A stretch of DNA of 64,000 nt from Tritrichomonas musculus (Eukaryota; Parabasalia; Tritrichomonadida; Tritrichomonadidae): contig JAPFFF010000018.1 in the NCBI GenBank assembly GCA_039105265.1, positions 1,116,001-1,180,000 of the forward strand, in the 5' to 3' direction. The notes under the pieces are model-generated. The model made no database searches, was not told where the DNA came from, and worked only from the letters and a program-made list of their open reading frames with translations. The position numbers were made by a program, and so were the translations under genes. Below are positions 51,925 through 62,457 of this stretch, piece by piece (position 1 is the stretch's first letter; each line of letters begins with the position of its first letter).

Positions 51925-54438
51925 TCATGATTTTATATTCAACTGACTAAGTAATTGTTGATAACAATCAAAAAAAGTATCTTTTGAAATATTCATTAGA
52001 TAGTGGCCTGATATGAAAGGATCATCTTTATCTAATAAATTGCATGTATCAATTTCAAAGGATTTTGATGCAATTATATCATTAATTAAAATTAATGTAT
52101 CTTTATTATATAATTGTGGAGCATGTTTAACAAATAAAAAATACATTATGGCATAAATGTAACGTTCTTCAGTTGTAAATTCCGCAAAATGATTTATAGC
52201 AAAAGGAAAAATAGCTTCACAAAAATTTGGAATTGAAATTAACAAAGGTAAAGCGTATTCAGGAACTTTGGTACAAAATAAAGCTGATATTATTAGTAAT
52301 AAATTTTCATTATCAAGTATGTATTTATTTTTATTTGGTGGAATTGAAAAATATTCAATAATTTTTTGAATGATTTCAGCTTTTCCAATATTTTGATTAG
52401 AGTTAGCAATAAGATATTCATAAACGAAACTAACGAAATTTTTTCTCAAAAATCTAAAACTATTCATAGAATTCTCTTTCAATTTATCAATTGCAAAAAG
52501 AATCAATTGATAAAACAGCGGATTTGCCATTTCAATTCTACAATAGAATGCCAAAATTGAGAAAATAGATTCGGGATGGAAGTCAAAGTTATCACCGCCA
52601 TTCAAAATGTAGCTAATTAATGGAATTATAAATTGATAATAAATATCAGAGAACACTTTCAAATTATTCTCAGAAATTTGAATTGAATTATCGATGCATG
52701 GAAGTTTTTTGGTCATCACTTGAAGCAGCAATATGCATTGTTTCTGCAAATCGTTGTTGCGTATTGATTGATGCAAAACAGGAAGGAAAATGTCTAAAAT
52801 GATTGGAATTGAACTAGGTCTATTTAAAAAATCTGAAATAATTGAATATAAATTTTCAATTCTATTTGAGTTGTTCATATATTTAATACATTGATCTCTA
52901 ATGAGAAGAGCAATTTGAGTATACTCTTCAATTTCCATTTCTGCTTTCAAAACTAAAGATCCAATCAATTCAAAAAAATCGATATCTGCATTTGTTTGAA
53001 ATAAATCAATCATTGAAATTAAGCATTCAATGCATCTTAATATAAGGTTGTTTGGGAAATTGGTAGATTCGCTAGCAGCCAATCCTTGAGCGAGTGAAAT
53101 TTTTAAAATGAAATGAGAATTTGGATTCAAAATGATTGAATATTCTGCATCACTTAACGGTTTTCCTAAAGCAGTTAAGCATCTAATATATTCTCCATAT
53201 AAAAGTATATCGTTTTGATTAATTGGAGGAATGATTTCAAAATTTTCTTCAAATTCCATCATTTTAATATAACTAAAAATGACATAATAAAGTACTTCCT
53301 CCATTTTTGATGCTAAAATTGGATTTGATGATGCATATCCAATAATTAATTGAATCAAATTGTGATAGAAACTGTTAAATGGTATCGACTCATGAATTAA
53401 TGATAAAGTATGGCATCGAATTAAATCATGTTCGCTTTCATCGTCAACATAACCATTTTCATAGTTAATTGACGGATTTTCATCCGGATTGCACTGATTT
53501 TCTATAAGAAAGGAGTCTATATCAACCATCCACCGTTCTTTGACGTAGTCTTGTATCATGCAAAATATGACTGCAAATTTAAATACTTTTCCTGAATCAA
53601 CTTCATAATTAATACTTTCATCATCTATGTAATAGTTAATATATTCGATGAAACAATCGACCATCAATTCTACTGAAATGTCATGGTCGAGTATGTTTTT
53701 CTTTTCAAAAGGAAATGATTCAATTTTTGAGAGTTGATCTAATTTCGTGAAACAAATTTCCATTTTTTCATTACAATCAGGAATATCAACAAATTGGCTA
53801 ATTAATTCGCAAAAAAATGGAAGATATTCGGGTATGGCAGGTATTTGTAAAAACAGATTTAAAATCATTTGTTTGTATATATCATCGTTGTGTAAGGATG
53901 ATAGTATTCCAATTGATATCGTCGCAATTTCAATATTATTAGTGGTTGGATCAAATAATGAGTTTTTAACAATATAATTATATATTCCATTTGAATTAAT
54001 ATTTTCTTCTGCTTTATTCTGAATATAATAGTATAATATGAAAAGAATTTGGTGATTTGGTTGATGGTTTAATAAAAGTTCAATTTGTGATGCAATAATA
54101 GCAGAACCAACTGTAGAGCATATGAGTTTAACTAAGTTATAGCTTTCATCAGAAATAATTGTTTGGCAAAGTTGAATTATATAATGATTGACTATTGACT
54201 GATCTTTTAAAATTTTAAATCTGTATAATATAATTGCTGAAAGCATGCGAAAATCATATTCAATTGATGGATTAAAAATAATGTTTCCTAAAACATTTCC
54301 AATAAGATAACTATTTTGTTCTGGAGAGCATAGTTGATTTAAAATTTCGACCGTTTTGTTCATATTCGTGACATTTTTTTCTTTTAATGAATTAAACAAA
54401 AAATATATCAAGTTGGCTATCTCTTCTTCATTGCTCAT
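51925..54438 (-). CDS. Importin-beta/exportin-like HEAT-repeat protein
   Basis: 837 residues from ATG 54438. It is helical throughout, in HEAT-like pairs. The N-terminal 120 residues follow the importin-beta N-terminal layout (VEILNQLCSPEQNSYLIGNVLGNIIFNPSIEYDFRMLSAIILYRFKIL, where a residue-skipping RxxAxIxLxx-like helix is expected), followed by YIIQLCQTIISDESYNLVKLICSTVGSAII. An acidic insert (CNPDENPSINYENGYVDDESEHD) and a central block of repeated helices follow. The C-terminus has FAINHFAEFTTEERYIYAIMYFLFVKHAPQ. Importin-beta proteins bind RanGTP and carry cargo through nuclear pores. Size (about 95 kDa) and layout fit, but sequence divergence is high; a generic HEAT scaffold is the alternative. 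Confidence 0.55.
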   Translation of the reverse strand: MSNEEEIANLIYFLFNSLKEKNVTNMNKTVEILNQLCSPEQNSYLIGNVLGNIIFNPSIEYDFRMLSAIILYRFKILKDQSIVNHYIIQLCQTIISDESYNLVKLICSTVGSAIIASQIELLLNHQPNHQILFILYYYIQNKAEENINSNGIYNYIVKNSLFDPTTNNIEIATISIGILSSLHNDDIYKQMILNLFLQIPAIPEYLPFFCELISQFVDIPDCNEKMEICFTKLDQLSKIESFPFEKKNILDHDISVELMVDCFIEYINYYIDDESINYEVDSGKVFKFAVIFCMIQDYVKERWMVDIDSFLIENQCNPDENPSINYENGYVDDESEHDLIRCHTLSLIHESIPFNSFYHNLIQLIIGYASSNPILASKMEEVLYYVIFSYIKMMEFEENFEIIPPINQNDILLYGEYIRCLTALGKPLSDAEYSIILNPNSHFILKISLAQGLAASESTNFPNNLILRCIECLISMIDLFQTNADIDFFELIGSLVLKAEMEIEEYTQIALLIRDQCIKYMNNSNRIENLYSIISDFLNRPSSIPIILDIFLPVLHQSIRNNDLQKQCILLLQVMTKKLPCIDNSIQISENNLKVFSDIYYQFIIPLISYILNGGDNFDFHPESIFSILAFYCRIEMANPLFYQLILFAIDKLKENSMNSFRFLRKNFVSFVYEYLIANSNQNIGKAEIIQKIIEYFSIPPNKNKYILDNENLLLIISALFCTKVPEYALPLLISIPNFCEAIFPFAINHFAEFTTEERYIYAIMYFLFVKHAPQLYNKDTLILINDIIASKSFEIDTCNLLDKDDPFISGHYLMNISKDTFFDCYQQLLSQLNIKS

Positions 54439-55666
54439 TTATAAAAATAACGTTTTTTATAATGTGGTTATCTTTTTTTAACTCAATTATTTTAAAAATC
54501 ACTCAAAAATGTGTGAATACAAAAACTAGAAAAAAAAAAAAGTGTTCGAGACATAAGGCAATAAGTATTCTGCTTTCAAATGCGTTTAAGATATAATATT
54601 ATTTTATTAATTGTTTCAAAATAAAAAATAATGTTTTGATTATTCTTCCTCTTATTTGTTAATAAAGCATTCAAAAAGTGGGTTTTGATGATTAGGATAA
54701 TCTTGTTGTTTTATGAATATTTTTTGGGGTTTAATATTGTGCTAGATTCTTCCATATGTTTCTTTGTTATCAGTATCTGAATTGGATAACTTATTTAACA
54801 ATATGTCACTTATTTTCAATTGAAGAAAACAATATTCAATACCACCGAACCAAAATTAGAATTGGATTGTACTTTAGGATCTTTTCTCCTTTCAAAACAT
54901 ATCATCAAAAAGGAGGTTGAAACATATCATTATTTTATTTGTTGATCTTAACTTTTTCTCATCCCTCAAATTTAATAGATTTTCTCTAATAACGAATAAT
55001 TATTAGGTTGATGTTGTTAAAAATCGTTTAGTACTCATTTTTAGTTGCTCATGATTGGTATCTTTGACATAATATGCTCTAATTCTTTGCCTGTTAATGC
55101 TGCAAATCGTTTTCTGATATCTGTGATGAATTGTTGTTTGTTAAATATGCTTTGGCTATGCAAGATTTATAGAAAACTTATGGCGTTCTTTTGGTTTTAT
55201 TTAAACTTCACTTTTTGAGTAATTTAATATTACAACTTTTTGAATACAATGAATTTTGACTTCCTTGATTGTTACCTTTAGAATTTGAATTCTCGACTTT
55301 TTGAGATATTTACGTAGACTTGTTATTCTTCGATTCTCGAGATCGATAATTGATTGACTTTTTGATATCAATACATAAATATACACAGATTCTCGAGATC
55401 GATTTCAGAGATCGAGAATTATTTTTTTCAGCTTTTGATATCAGAATTTTCAATCAAACATTTTGATAAATATATGATCGTATTTTAAGGCGTTAAGAAA
55501 TCGTATTCAAAAAGTTGCAGAACTTTTTCAGAAGAAAATAATCAGCCAGGACTTTTTCTAAACATTGAATGCTTAATCAAAAAGTTCATTATTTTTTGTG
55601 TTGGTAATTCAAAAATGAAATTTTGAGAGAAAAAAGAAATAGAAAAAGCGCGGAATTTTGGTGCTT
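54439..55666. other. Non-coding region with short repeats and a possible gene relic
   Basis: Contains GATTCTCGAGATCGAT at 55332-55347 and again at 55388-55403, with a reversed half-copy just after. On the minus strand at about 55160-55041 a short frame reads FITDIRKRFAALTGKELEHIMSKIP and stops; its balanced composition suggests the tail of a decayed gene, perhaps a transposase, but it is too short to assign. Confidence 0.45.
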
Positions 55667-56140
55667 ATCGACAGCAGGAGTTACAGGCTACTTGAAAGCC
55701 ATTAATTTGCTTGATTCTAATCATCATTAAATACAAAACTAGGTGTTCCGTCTTACACCTTTTATACTCCAATATAATTGCTGCGTCGATCATCGACAGC
55801 AGGAGTTACAGGCTACTTGAAAGCCATTAATTTGCTTGATTCTAATCATCATTAAATACAAAACTAGGTGTTCCGTCTTACACCTTTTATACTCCAATAT
55901 AATTGCTGCGTCGATCATCGACAGCAGGAGTTACAGGCTACTTGAAAGCCATTAATTTGCTTGATTCTAATCATCATTAAATACAAAACTAGGTGTTCCG
56001 TCTTACACCTTTTATACTCCAATATAATTGCTGCGTCGATCATCGACAGCAGGAGTTACAGGCTACTTAAAAGCCATTAATTTGCTTGATTATAATCATC
56101 ATTAAATACAAAACTAGGTGTTTCGTCTCACACCTTTTTT
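55667..56140 (+). repeat. 125-bp tandem repeat array, 3.8 copies
   Basis: Units start at 55667, 55792, 55917 and 56042. The first three are identical as read; the fourth has about four changes and stops after roughly 100 bases. Each unit contains the hairpin-capable AGGTGTTCCGTCTTACACCT (6-bp stem; loop altered but stem kept in unit four) followed by T-rich sequence, and GGCTACTTGAAAGCC. No frame is shared with a protein. It may be a satellite or a tandem non-coding RNA locus. Confidence 0.92.
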
Positions 56141-56329
56141 AGAGAAAATTCTCAATATCATAATTTTCAATAATCATAATTGATTTATATTCGATGAGTA
56201 AATAGTTTCTTTTTTTTAGAAAGATATTTAAATTTATTATTATAATTTCAGAAAAATAATTTTTGATATCTGATAATTAAAATGCATCTCATATAAATTA
56301 TAAAAATATTAATAATAATAGTAGTATAT

Positions 56330-56381
56330 ACGAGTCGGTTTCCGCGGGGCTAGGGCTGCCCACGCGTCAACACGAACTCGT
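56330..56381 (+). other. GC-rich nested hairpin, possible structured RNA or element-end signal
   Basis: A 52-base GC-rich island in AT-rich surroundings. The outer arms ACGAGT (56330-56335) and ACTCGT (56376-56381) pair. Inside, CGCGGGGC (56343-56350) pairs with GCCC-A-CGCG (56358-56366) around a 7-base loop TAGGGCT, with one bulged A. It does not fold as a tRNA. A purine (A/G) tract follows directly. Confidence 0.7.
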
Positions 56382-56385
56382 CATA

Positions 56386-56438
56386 AAAGAAAAAGAAAAG
56401 AAAAGAAAAAAGAAAAAAAGAAAAGAAAAGAAAAAAAT
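56386..56438 (+). repeat. Polypurine (GAAAA)n-like tract
   Basis: About 50 bases of only A and G, as irregular AAAAG/AAAAAG steps. It sits between the GC-rich hairpin and the GC-rich repeat patch. Confidence 0.85.
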
Positions 56439-56461
56439 ATTCTTGTTCTCACTACTGCTCC

Positions 56462-56593
56462 CCATCAATGAAACGGTACAGGGTCCCCACCCCTAATTCC
56501 CACCCACCCACCTCAACGCCTACCATCAATGAAACGGCCCAGGTACCCCACCCCACAACCGCCCATCTATGAAACGGCACAGGTACCAGCCCC
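56462..56593 (+). repeat. GC-rich patch with three copies of a 31-bp motif
   Basis: CCATCAATGAAACGG followed by a C/A-rich core and GGTACC or GGTCCC occurs at 56462, 56523 and 56563 (third copy CCATCTATG). Spacings are 61 and 40 bases. The patch is C-rich, unlike the host spacers, and ends directly at the last gene of the virus-like element, so it may be that element's terminal or regulatory region. Confidence 0.75.
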
Positions 56594-56606
56594 GAGAATC
56601 TCGTAC

Positions 56607-59228
56607 CTATTTCTTCAAATATATAGCATCGAAACAAATCATAGAACATTCATCACAATCTAACTCAATATTATATATATCATAAGCACCAGAAGGTGGG
56701 TTAGTGTCTTTAAAGTATATTTCATCCAAATATGATTTTATTTGTTGAGGGTCAGACCATTCAGTTGATATAAATCTAATAAAATGTAGCTTTTGAGTCT
56801 TGTCCTTGAATATCAATAAGTACTCCCCATCTGGAACAGGTTCATTATCACCTGTTGGATCATTATCTAAATTATCAATAATTATGTGTTTCTCACTTGT
56901 AAAATAAGAGAATAGAAAATACATATTATATTCATCAGTGACATCAGTAAATCCTGTATAATATGCTTTCCATTCCCTATCTGGGTCATTTTTCTCTTCT
57001 AATGCAGTTAACCTAGCTTCCATTGCTGCTATAGTATCTTTTAATGCGATATTTTCACCCTCTAATGTCTCTATCCTACGTATAAGTACTTCTAGACCTT
57101 CATTAGCTTCATCCACAGTAGGGTAGTTATCAAACTCAGCCTCTAGCTCATTGACCTTCTCAGCTAACAACTTGAAACAAGGCTTGAGTGAATCCCTAAA
57201 CATATTGCTGATATCCATAGCACCACTTAATGTCAAGGTTCCAGTATCAGGGTTATCATTCTCATCAGTAAAAGGTAGTTCATCAAGTTGCTTATACTCT
57301 TCCTCACACCAGGTAATTATAGGTGTTATATCTTTGGTTATGCTTCTTGCTGTAGTACCTGACATGAAGTTAATGCTATTTCTAACCAAATCACTCATAC
57401 CTTTGGTTGACTTATGAGAGAATAACCTTTTAAGGAATCCCCCACCTTTTATGGTAGGAAAGCTTATACCATCTGGAAATAGCTGCATACCAATAGAACC
57501 TATTGACCCAGCTGTACCTGCAACTCCAAAAGCTAATGCTGTCCATGAGACTATACGTAAATTATCTACATCATCCTCCAGATGTTGAGTAACTTGTTCA
57601 GTCCTTGATACTCTACCTTTTAAGCTTTCCATAACAGTGTTCATTTCATTAACATCATAGCTAATAACATCTACATTATTTGTAACTAAGTTTAAATCAC
57701 TCCTCATAGTAGTAATATTATCAGCTGTAATTATCTTAGAGGAGGTAATATTATAATCAGTATATAAGGTTGTTGCCCCATTAGGATTTGGGGATACTTC
57801 ATAAAATTGCTGCTTAATGATATACTCGAATGGGTTAGTAGTTGAATCCCAATGAACCTCATCTATTGGGTCAACATATTCATCAGCTAAATATATCTTA
57901 ATATCCCTTGAGTCATTAGTAGTCGAAGCTGCATATGTATATTCAAGCTTTTCACATGAATCAAGTACACCATGTAAGAACAACCATACCTTGTCTCCTC
58001 CATTACCTTCTTTTCCAGTAGGTCGAACTGAGAACCTATTTGCATTTTTAGAACCTTCAAGTGTAATATCTAGGTAGAGTTCATCAATAGCACTAGTTTC
58101 TAATTTATTAGTCGCATTATTCATCTTATAGCACCTTATTGCTTCTATATCATATCCATCTTTTGTACCTCCTTGACTTGTTTGATATCCTAGACCATAT
58201 TTCGAAAAAGGTTCTACCTCCCCTGTCTTTAATTTTACAAAACAGTCTATTTTGCACTTACCTCCATAAATCATGTAATGTAGTAGGTTATCAGGTGAGT
58301 AGTCATTAGGCTTATTAATCAGTTTCATGTTCCTCTCACTCCTCTTGACTTGTATGTAGGTACCATCTTCACCATACTCATTCTCCTTATTTAATCCATT
58401 AACTAATCTACCATTGATATGACCTTGTATGTTATCACCTACCCATTTTGTACCATCCCATGATAAAAACCACTTATTACCAAAACAATACTCATTAAAC
58501 CTAAACTCTAAGTCATTAGGTATAGTATATCCAGTATCTATGTTCCATTGAAGTAACCAATATTTCTTGTTATCGATCTCAACCTGACTAGTTGATGTAG
58601 GCTTATATAAGTATAGTACATCGCTTTTACGTAAACTTAATGCATTATCAGCTTTTATTATAGAACACTTTATTGCCTTCTCTGTCTGTAAAGAATCAGT
58701 TATATATTCATTCATTATGCTCAACTCCCCATTCAGCCACAAGGTATATGGGTTGAAGTCTAGTTTACTATCAAAAGCTATATTCATATATCCCATAATG
58801 GTACTATTATTTATACTACATCCATTACTACTTTTAGTTATCAAAGGAGAATATACTTGACCATCCTTAACATATATGTAGAACTCCTTGACTAAATTAC
58901 CACTTGTATCATATACTATATTCTTCCTCAAGACAACTTTAAATATATTAGTCTGGGTTTTTATATCATTGAGCTTATTCATGAAGTCTTCAGGCAAATT
59001 AACAAACTTAAGGATATTGTAAGTTGTTGTTGAAGACTCAAATGATACATACTGTATATTTTTATTTTTAATATCAACTTCTGGTAAACCTTCGACCTCA
59101 TTAAATAAATGACCTGTCTGTACATAGTTATCTAAGTCACCCAAGGTTAATAACTGGCTACCTTTTCGAGTAGCATCCCCTATCTTAAACTGTATATCTC
59201 CTTTAAATCTTGTAGTAGTATCACTCAT
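56607..59228 (-). CDS. Fibre-like structural protein of the virus-like element
   Basis: 873 residues from ATG 59228 (MSDTTTRFKG); a longer frame upstream overlaps the preceding gene and is not preferred. The order is an N-terminal head, then a large beta-rich region with WNIDTGYTIPNDLEFRF and WDGTKWVGDNIQGH, then a segment with FEYIIKQQFYEVSPNP and DYNITSSKIITADNITTM. A Gly-rich hydrophobic stretch follows (about 590-625), then coiled coil (LIRRIETLEGENIALKDTIAA, about 725-770) and a C-terminal globular domain. The gene at 62458-64000 repeats the middle two segments, so the two are paralogues. The plan suits a surface fibre or receptor-binding protein, but that is inference. The gene ends at the GC-rich repeat patch. 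Confidence 0.7.
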   Translation of the reverse strand: MSDTTTRFKGDIQFKIGDATRKGSQLLTLGDLDNYVQTGHLFNEVEGLPEVDIKNKNIQYVSFESSTTTYNILKFVNLPEDFMNKLNDIKTQTNIFKVVLRKNIVYDTSGNLVKEFYIYVKDGQVYSPLITKSSNGCSINNSTIMGYMNIAFDSKLDFNPYTLWLNGELSIMNEYITDSLQTEKAIKCSIIKADNALSLRKSDVLYLYKPTSTSQVEIDNKKYWLLQWNIDTGYTIPNDLEFRFNEYCFGNKWFLSWDGTKWVGDNIQGHINGRLVNGLNKENEYGEDGTYIQVKRSERNMKLINKPNDYSPDNLLHYMIYGGKCKIDCFVKLKTGEVEPFSKYGLGYQTSQGGTKDGYDIEAIRCYKMNNATNKLETSAIDELYLDITLEGSKNANRFSVRPTGKEGNGGDKVWLFLHGVLDSCEKLEYTYAASTTNDSRDIKIYLADEYVDPIDEVHWDSTTNPFEYIIKQQFYEVSPNPNGATTLYTDYNITSSKIITADNITTMRSDLNLVTNNVDVISYDVNEMNTVMESLKGRVSRTEQVTQHLEDDVDNLRIVSWTALAFGVAGTAGSIGSIGMQLFPDGISFPTIKGGGFLKRLFSHKSTKGMSDLVRNSINFMSGTTARSITKDITPIITWCEEEYKQLDELPFTDENDNPDTGTLTLSGAMDISNMFRDSLKPCFKLLAEKVNELEAEFDNYPTVDEANEGLEVLIRRIETLEGENIALKDTIAAMEARLTALEEKNDPDREWKAYYTGFTDVTDEYNMYFLFSYFTSEKHIIIDNLDNDPTGDNEPVPDGEYLLIFKDKTQKLHFIRFISTEWSDPQQIKSYLDEIYFKDTNPPSGAYDIYNIELDCDECSMICFDAIYLKK

Positions 59229-59247
59229 TTTAGTTAAATAAAACTTC

Positions 59248-60820
59248 TCATTCGATGTTAGCACATTTAGCTTCAAGTGCTGCAAGTCTTGCCTCAAGAG
59301 TATCAATATATGCATCCTTCTGGTCTATCATCTCCTTCACTTCTACTTTAGTCACATAAGCAGTCATATCTATATCTTCTAATGGATGTTTTGTACTTGA
59401 CTTATTTTCAAGCTCTTTGATTTTCTCGCACATGAATGCTATTGTACCCTTTAAAGTATCGCGATATGTCTTTGCAATATTAATACATGTATCAAATGAA
59501 ACCATCATCTTATCAGCATCCTTCATTGTTATTTCAAGTTCAGGTTCATCATCTGTTTCTTCATGATATGCCCATGCAAGAATCTTTTCTAATACATCTT
59601 CCTCTGCTAATGTCTCTGGGTTATCATTACGACGGAACCAACTTGGAATATTAAATAATCCTATTCTATTTGCTACATATGCTTCTGCTGCTACTCCTGC
59701 TATAGCTGCTGCATCACCAGGATGATGTCTAACAAACTGCCATTGACCATGTAAGAACCTTCTAGCAACATAACCTACTGCTCCCATAATAACCTGGGTA
59801 GTTGCACTTATAACACCATCTTGTTGGTACATTTCTATCACTCCATTCACAATATTAATTACATGTAGTCTTCTTCTATCTATTGTAGCAACTACATTTC
59901 CATTATATAGTACTTGTGTTATTTCTTCACCAGTTGTTTCATCTAATGTGTCATTAAAAGCTAAAAGATTACCATGAGAATAAATATTATCCATTAGTTC
60001 TCCTCTTTGTTCATCACTCATTTGTTCTATCATTCTTGCTGTTATTGCTGGTGTTGTTCCTGGTACTGTCCAAGTATCTGTTGTGGCAACAAGGTCATAA
60101 TGTTGATATCTAACTCCATTTGCATTGACTTCTATCTGTGAATTTATTCCAACAAATCGTACTTGACCTCCACTAATATTTGCTGTAGTTGGAGCAGAAT
60201 AGTCAATAGTAGCAACAATTGGGTCAATAGTCTCTCCTCTATGATCAATAATATTTATCCATGCTTCCATTGTTTGGTCATTCAAGTAAGGTTCTAATCC
60301 AATATCTCCATTTTGTACAAATGGTAAATTTAATCTGTCTTGCATAGATAATTGTTCAATATCTCTCGCTGTGTATGTTGTTCCTTCCCATTCTATTGAC
60401 CAATTATTATCAGTAGCTCTATGTATTCTATCTGTCATCTCAATATCAGCTGGTCTTATTAGAGTCCTTCGTTGAAATACATTATTATGGATAATGAGTT
60501 GGTCATTATAAAACAAATCATACACATTAAACCACTCTCTTCCATGATATTGGATACGTAATATATCAGGATGACTAGCAACTAATGCATTTCGTTCTGC
60601 TCTTGTCATATCTGCAATATCTTCTAAGGTATACTGGATTCCTGATATATCGATAACAGGAACTTGATTCCTAAGTGCAATCGTTGTTGAAGCTATATTT
60701 GTCATCGTAGTCTGTGGTACAGTTATATCTGTTCGAATCTCATCTGTTTCATCTGTAACAACTTGTGGCTGAACTTCTCTATGAGTTCTCTCTAATGATT
60801 GCTCAGTGTTTGTGATAGTA
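59248..60820 (-). CDS. Downstream part of a fibre-like gene split by a mariner
   Basis: The minus-strand frame ending at 59248 enters from the mariner at its upstream side, so this is the distal part of a gene interrupted by that insertion. It has beta-rich repeats (ERNALVASHPDILRIQYHGREWF; SMQDRLNLPFVQNGDIGLEPYL; MIEQMSDEQRGELMDNIYSHGNLLAFND), a hydrophobic Ala/Gly stretch (about 60-110 residues before the end part), and a C-terminal coiled coil (KEMIDQKDAYIDTLEARLAALEAK) similar to the coil of the 56607 gene. The stop is 19 bases before the start of that gene, in keeping with a shared transcription unit. I treat it as part of the same virus-like element. Confidence 0.65.
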
Positions 60821-60846
60821 TAGTGTGGGGAAAAAGTTCGTGACAA
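60821..60846 (+). repeat. Left terminal inverted repeat of the mariner
   Basis: 26 bases, an exact reverse complement of 62432-62457. It begins TAGTGTGGGG and is bounded outside by TA. Confidence 0.95.
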
Positions 60847-61005
60847 TTTTATAACTAATTGAATATTCAAATAAACTGATTAAATCTTTTATATATAGAA
60901 ATGTTATCAAGTGATGCATAAAACTATTTATATAAATATTTTTAAATAAATGAGTGTAAAGAATTATAAACGTATTATTCAATATACGTTTAATTTTTTA
61001 TAAAA

Positions 61006-62031
61006 ATGTTTGTTGAATTTCGAAGCATTATACATTCGCATTGGCTCAATAACACAAATCCTGATGATGCATGGAAACAAATGCAAGTTACATATGGCTC
61101 TTTATGTCCTTCAAGAGCTATGGTTTTCAAACTGTATAAAGAATTTGATAATGGGAGGAAAACCCTATTTGATTTACCCCGCACTGGACGGCCTAGAATT
61201 TTATCTAAAGTCAATGATGTGAAAAAAATAATAGATGAATTTCCTTATTCATCATGTCGATACATTTCTCATATTGTAGGGATTGATCATAAAACTGTTA
61301 AAAGAATCCTAATCGAAGAACTTCATATGAAAAAGTTGTGTTTACATTGGGTTCCACACGACCTAACTGAGTCTCAAAAAGTTGCAAGACTGGAAATTTC
61401 AAAACAACTTTTATCATTATTACAGTCATTTTCTGAGAATCAGGCTAGAAAAGTTGTTACAGCAGATGAATCTTGGTTTTTCCTCTGGTATGGTGCTGAT
61501 GGATTATGGACATATGGCGGAATTAGACCAACAAATACAAAACACAAAATAGGAGATGAAAAAGTTATGTTCTTTACAGCTTTTTCTAAGTGTGGAATAG
61601 TTCTGATAGATGTATTACCAAAAAATACGACATTTACTTCAGAATACTTTGTGACGCAAATACTTCCTCAATTAAAAACCTCGGCAGACAACATGACTGG
61701 CGTTTCTAGATCGATTAAGCTCCGCTTACATATGGACAACGCCAAGCCGCACAATTCGCAAATGTCACAAGAAAAAATGAAAGAATTGAATATTGAAAGA
61801 CTTCCGTAACCTCCATATTCGCCTGACATTTGTGCAAATGACTTTTTCCTTTATGGCTATATTAAAAATAATTTAAAAGGGCATCGTTTTAAGACAAGAG
61901 ACGAGTTAATTCAAGCTGTGCTCGAAATCATTCAAAAAATTGAAAAATCGACGTGGATCGCTGTTTATAACCAATGGATGGAGAGGCTTCAAAAAGTTAT
62001 AGATAATAATGGTGATTATGCAAATAAATAA
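61006..62031 (+). pseudogene. Mariner transposase (D,D34D) with one internal stop
   Basis: From ATG 61006 the frame has the mariner layout: N-terminal helix-turn-helix (DAWKQMQVTYGSLCPSRAMVFKLYKEFDNGRK), LPRTGRPRIL, and a second HTH (SCRYISHIVGIDHKTVKRIL). The catalytic core holds D154 (TADESW), D244 (HMDNAKPH) and D279 (in PPYSPDICANDFFLYGY), exactly 34 residues between the last two. A stop codon at 61807-61809 (residue 268), just before the PPYSPD motif, cuts off the third Asp; after it the same frame reads on to a normal end at 62031 (341 residues plus the stop). The copy is therefore almost intact but inactive as written, unless the stop is a sequencing error or is read through. It belongs to the mariner family as known from Trichomonas. 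Confidence 0.93.
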
Positions 62032-62431
62032 AAAGAGATTTTTTATAAACTTTTAGGTTTTGATGTTTTTCTTACAAATTTTGTCACATCACTGAAATTC
62101 AGAATTTCAACATATTTTAAAAAATGTGTTTTTAATGGTAATACAAAATTTTTAAAAATAATATAGATATCGATTAATATTAAATAAACATTATTTATTC
62201 AAAATATATTTGCAATTTACCTCAACATTAATCTCAAATTCCAAAACAATTTCATTTTCATATTTGAAAAATTTTTCAAAAAAAATTTGGCATAGGAAAC
62301 TGAAAACATTAATAATTTTTTATGTATTGAATAATTTTAAAAATAAATTTATATATTTATAGAGACAATTAAGTAGATTATATTTATTTGCATTATTATC
62401 AAAAATATTTCATATTCCATGAATTATTAAG

Positions 62432-62457
62432 TTGTCACGAACTTTTTCCCCACACTA
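62432..62457 (-). repeat. Right terminal inverted repeat of the mariner
   Basis: 26 bases ending CCCCACACTA, an exact partner of the left repeat. It is bounded outside by TA. Confidence 0.95.

Noticed and set aside
55041-55160. Tail of a transposase (DIRKRFAALTGKELEHIMSKIP)
   Set aside because: Too short for assignment, no terminal repeats seen around it, and the frame is closed upstream; kept only as a note in the spacer entry.
55680-55720. tRNA-like anticodon arm (GGCT-ACTTGAA-AGCC) in each satellite unit
   Set aside because: The stem is only four pairs, position 33 is not T, and no acceptor, D or T arm can be found around it.
55667-56140. Possible CRISPR array
   Set aside because: The repeat is a continuous 125-bp tandem unit without unique spacers, in a eukaryotic setting.
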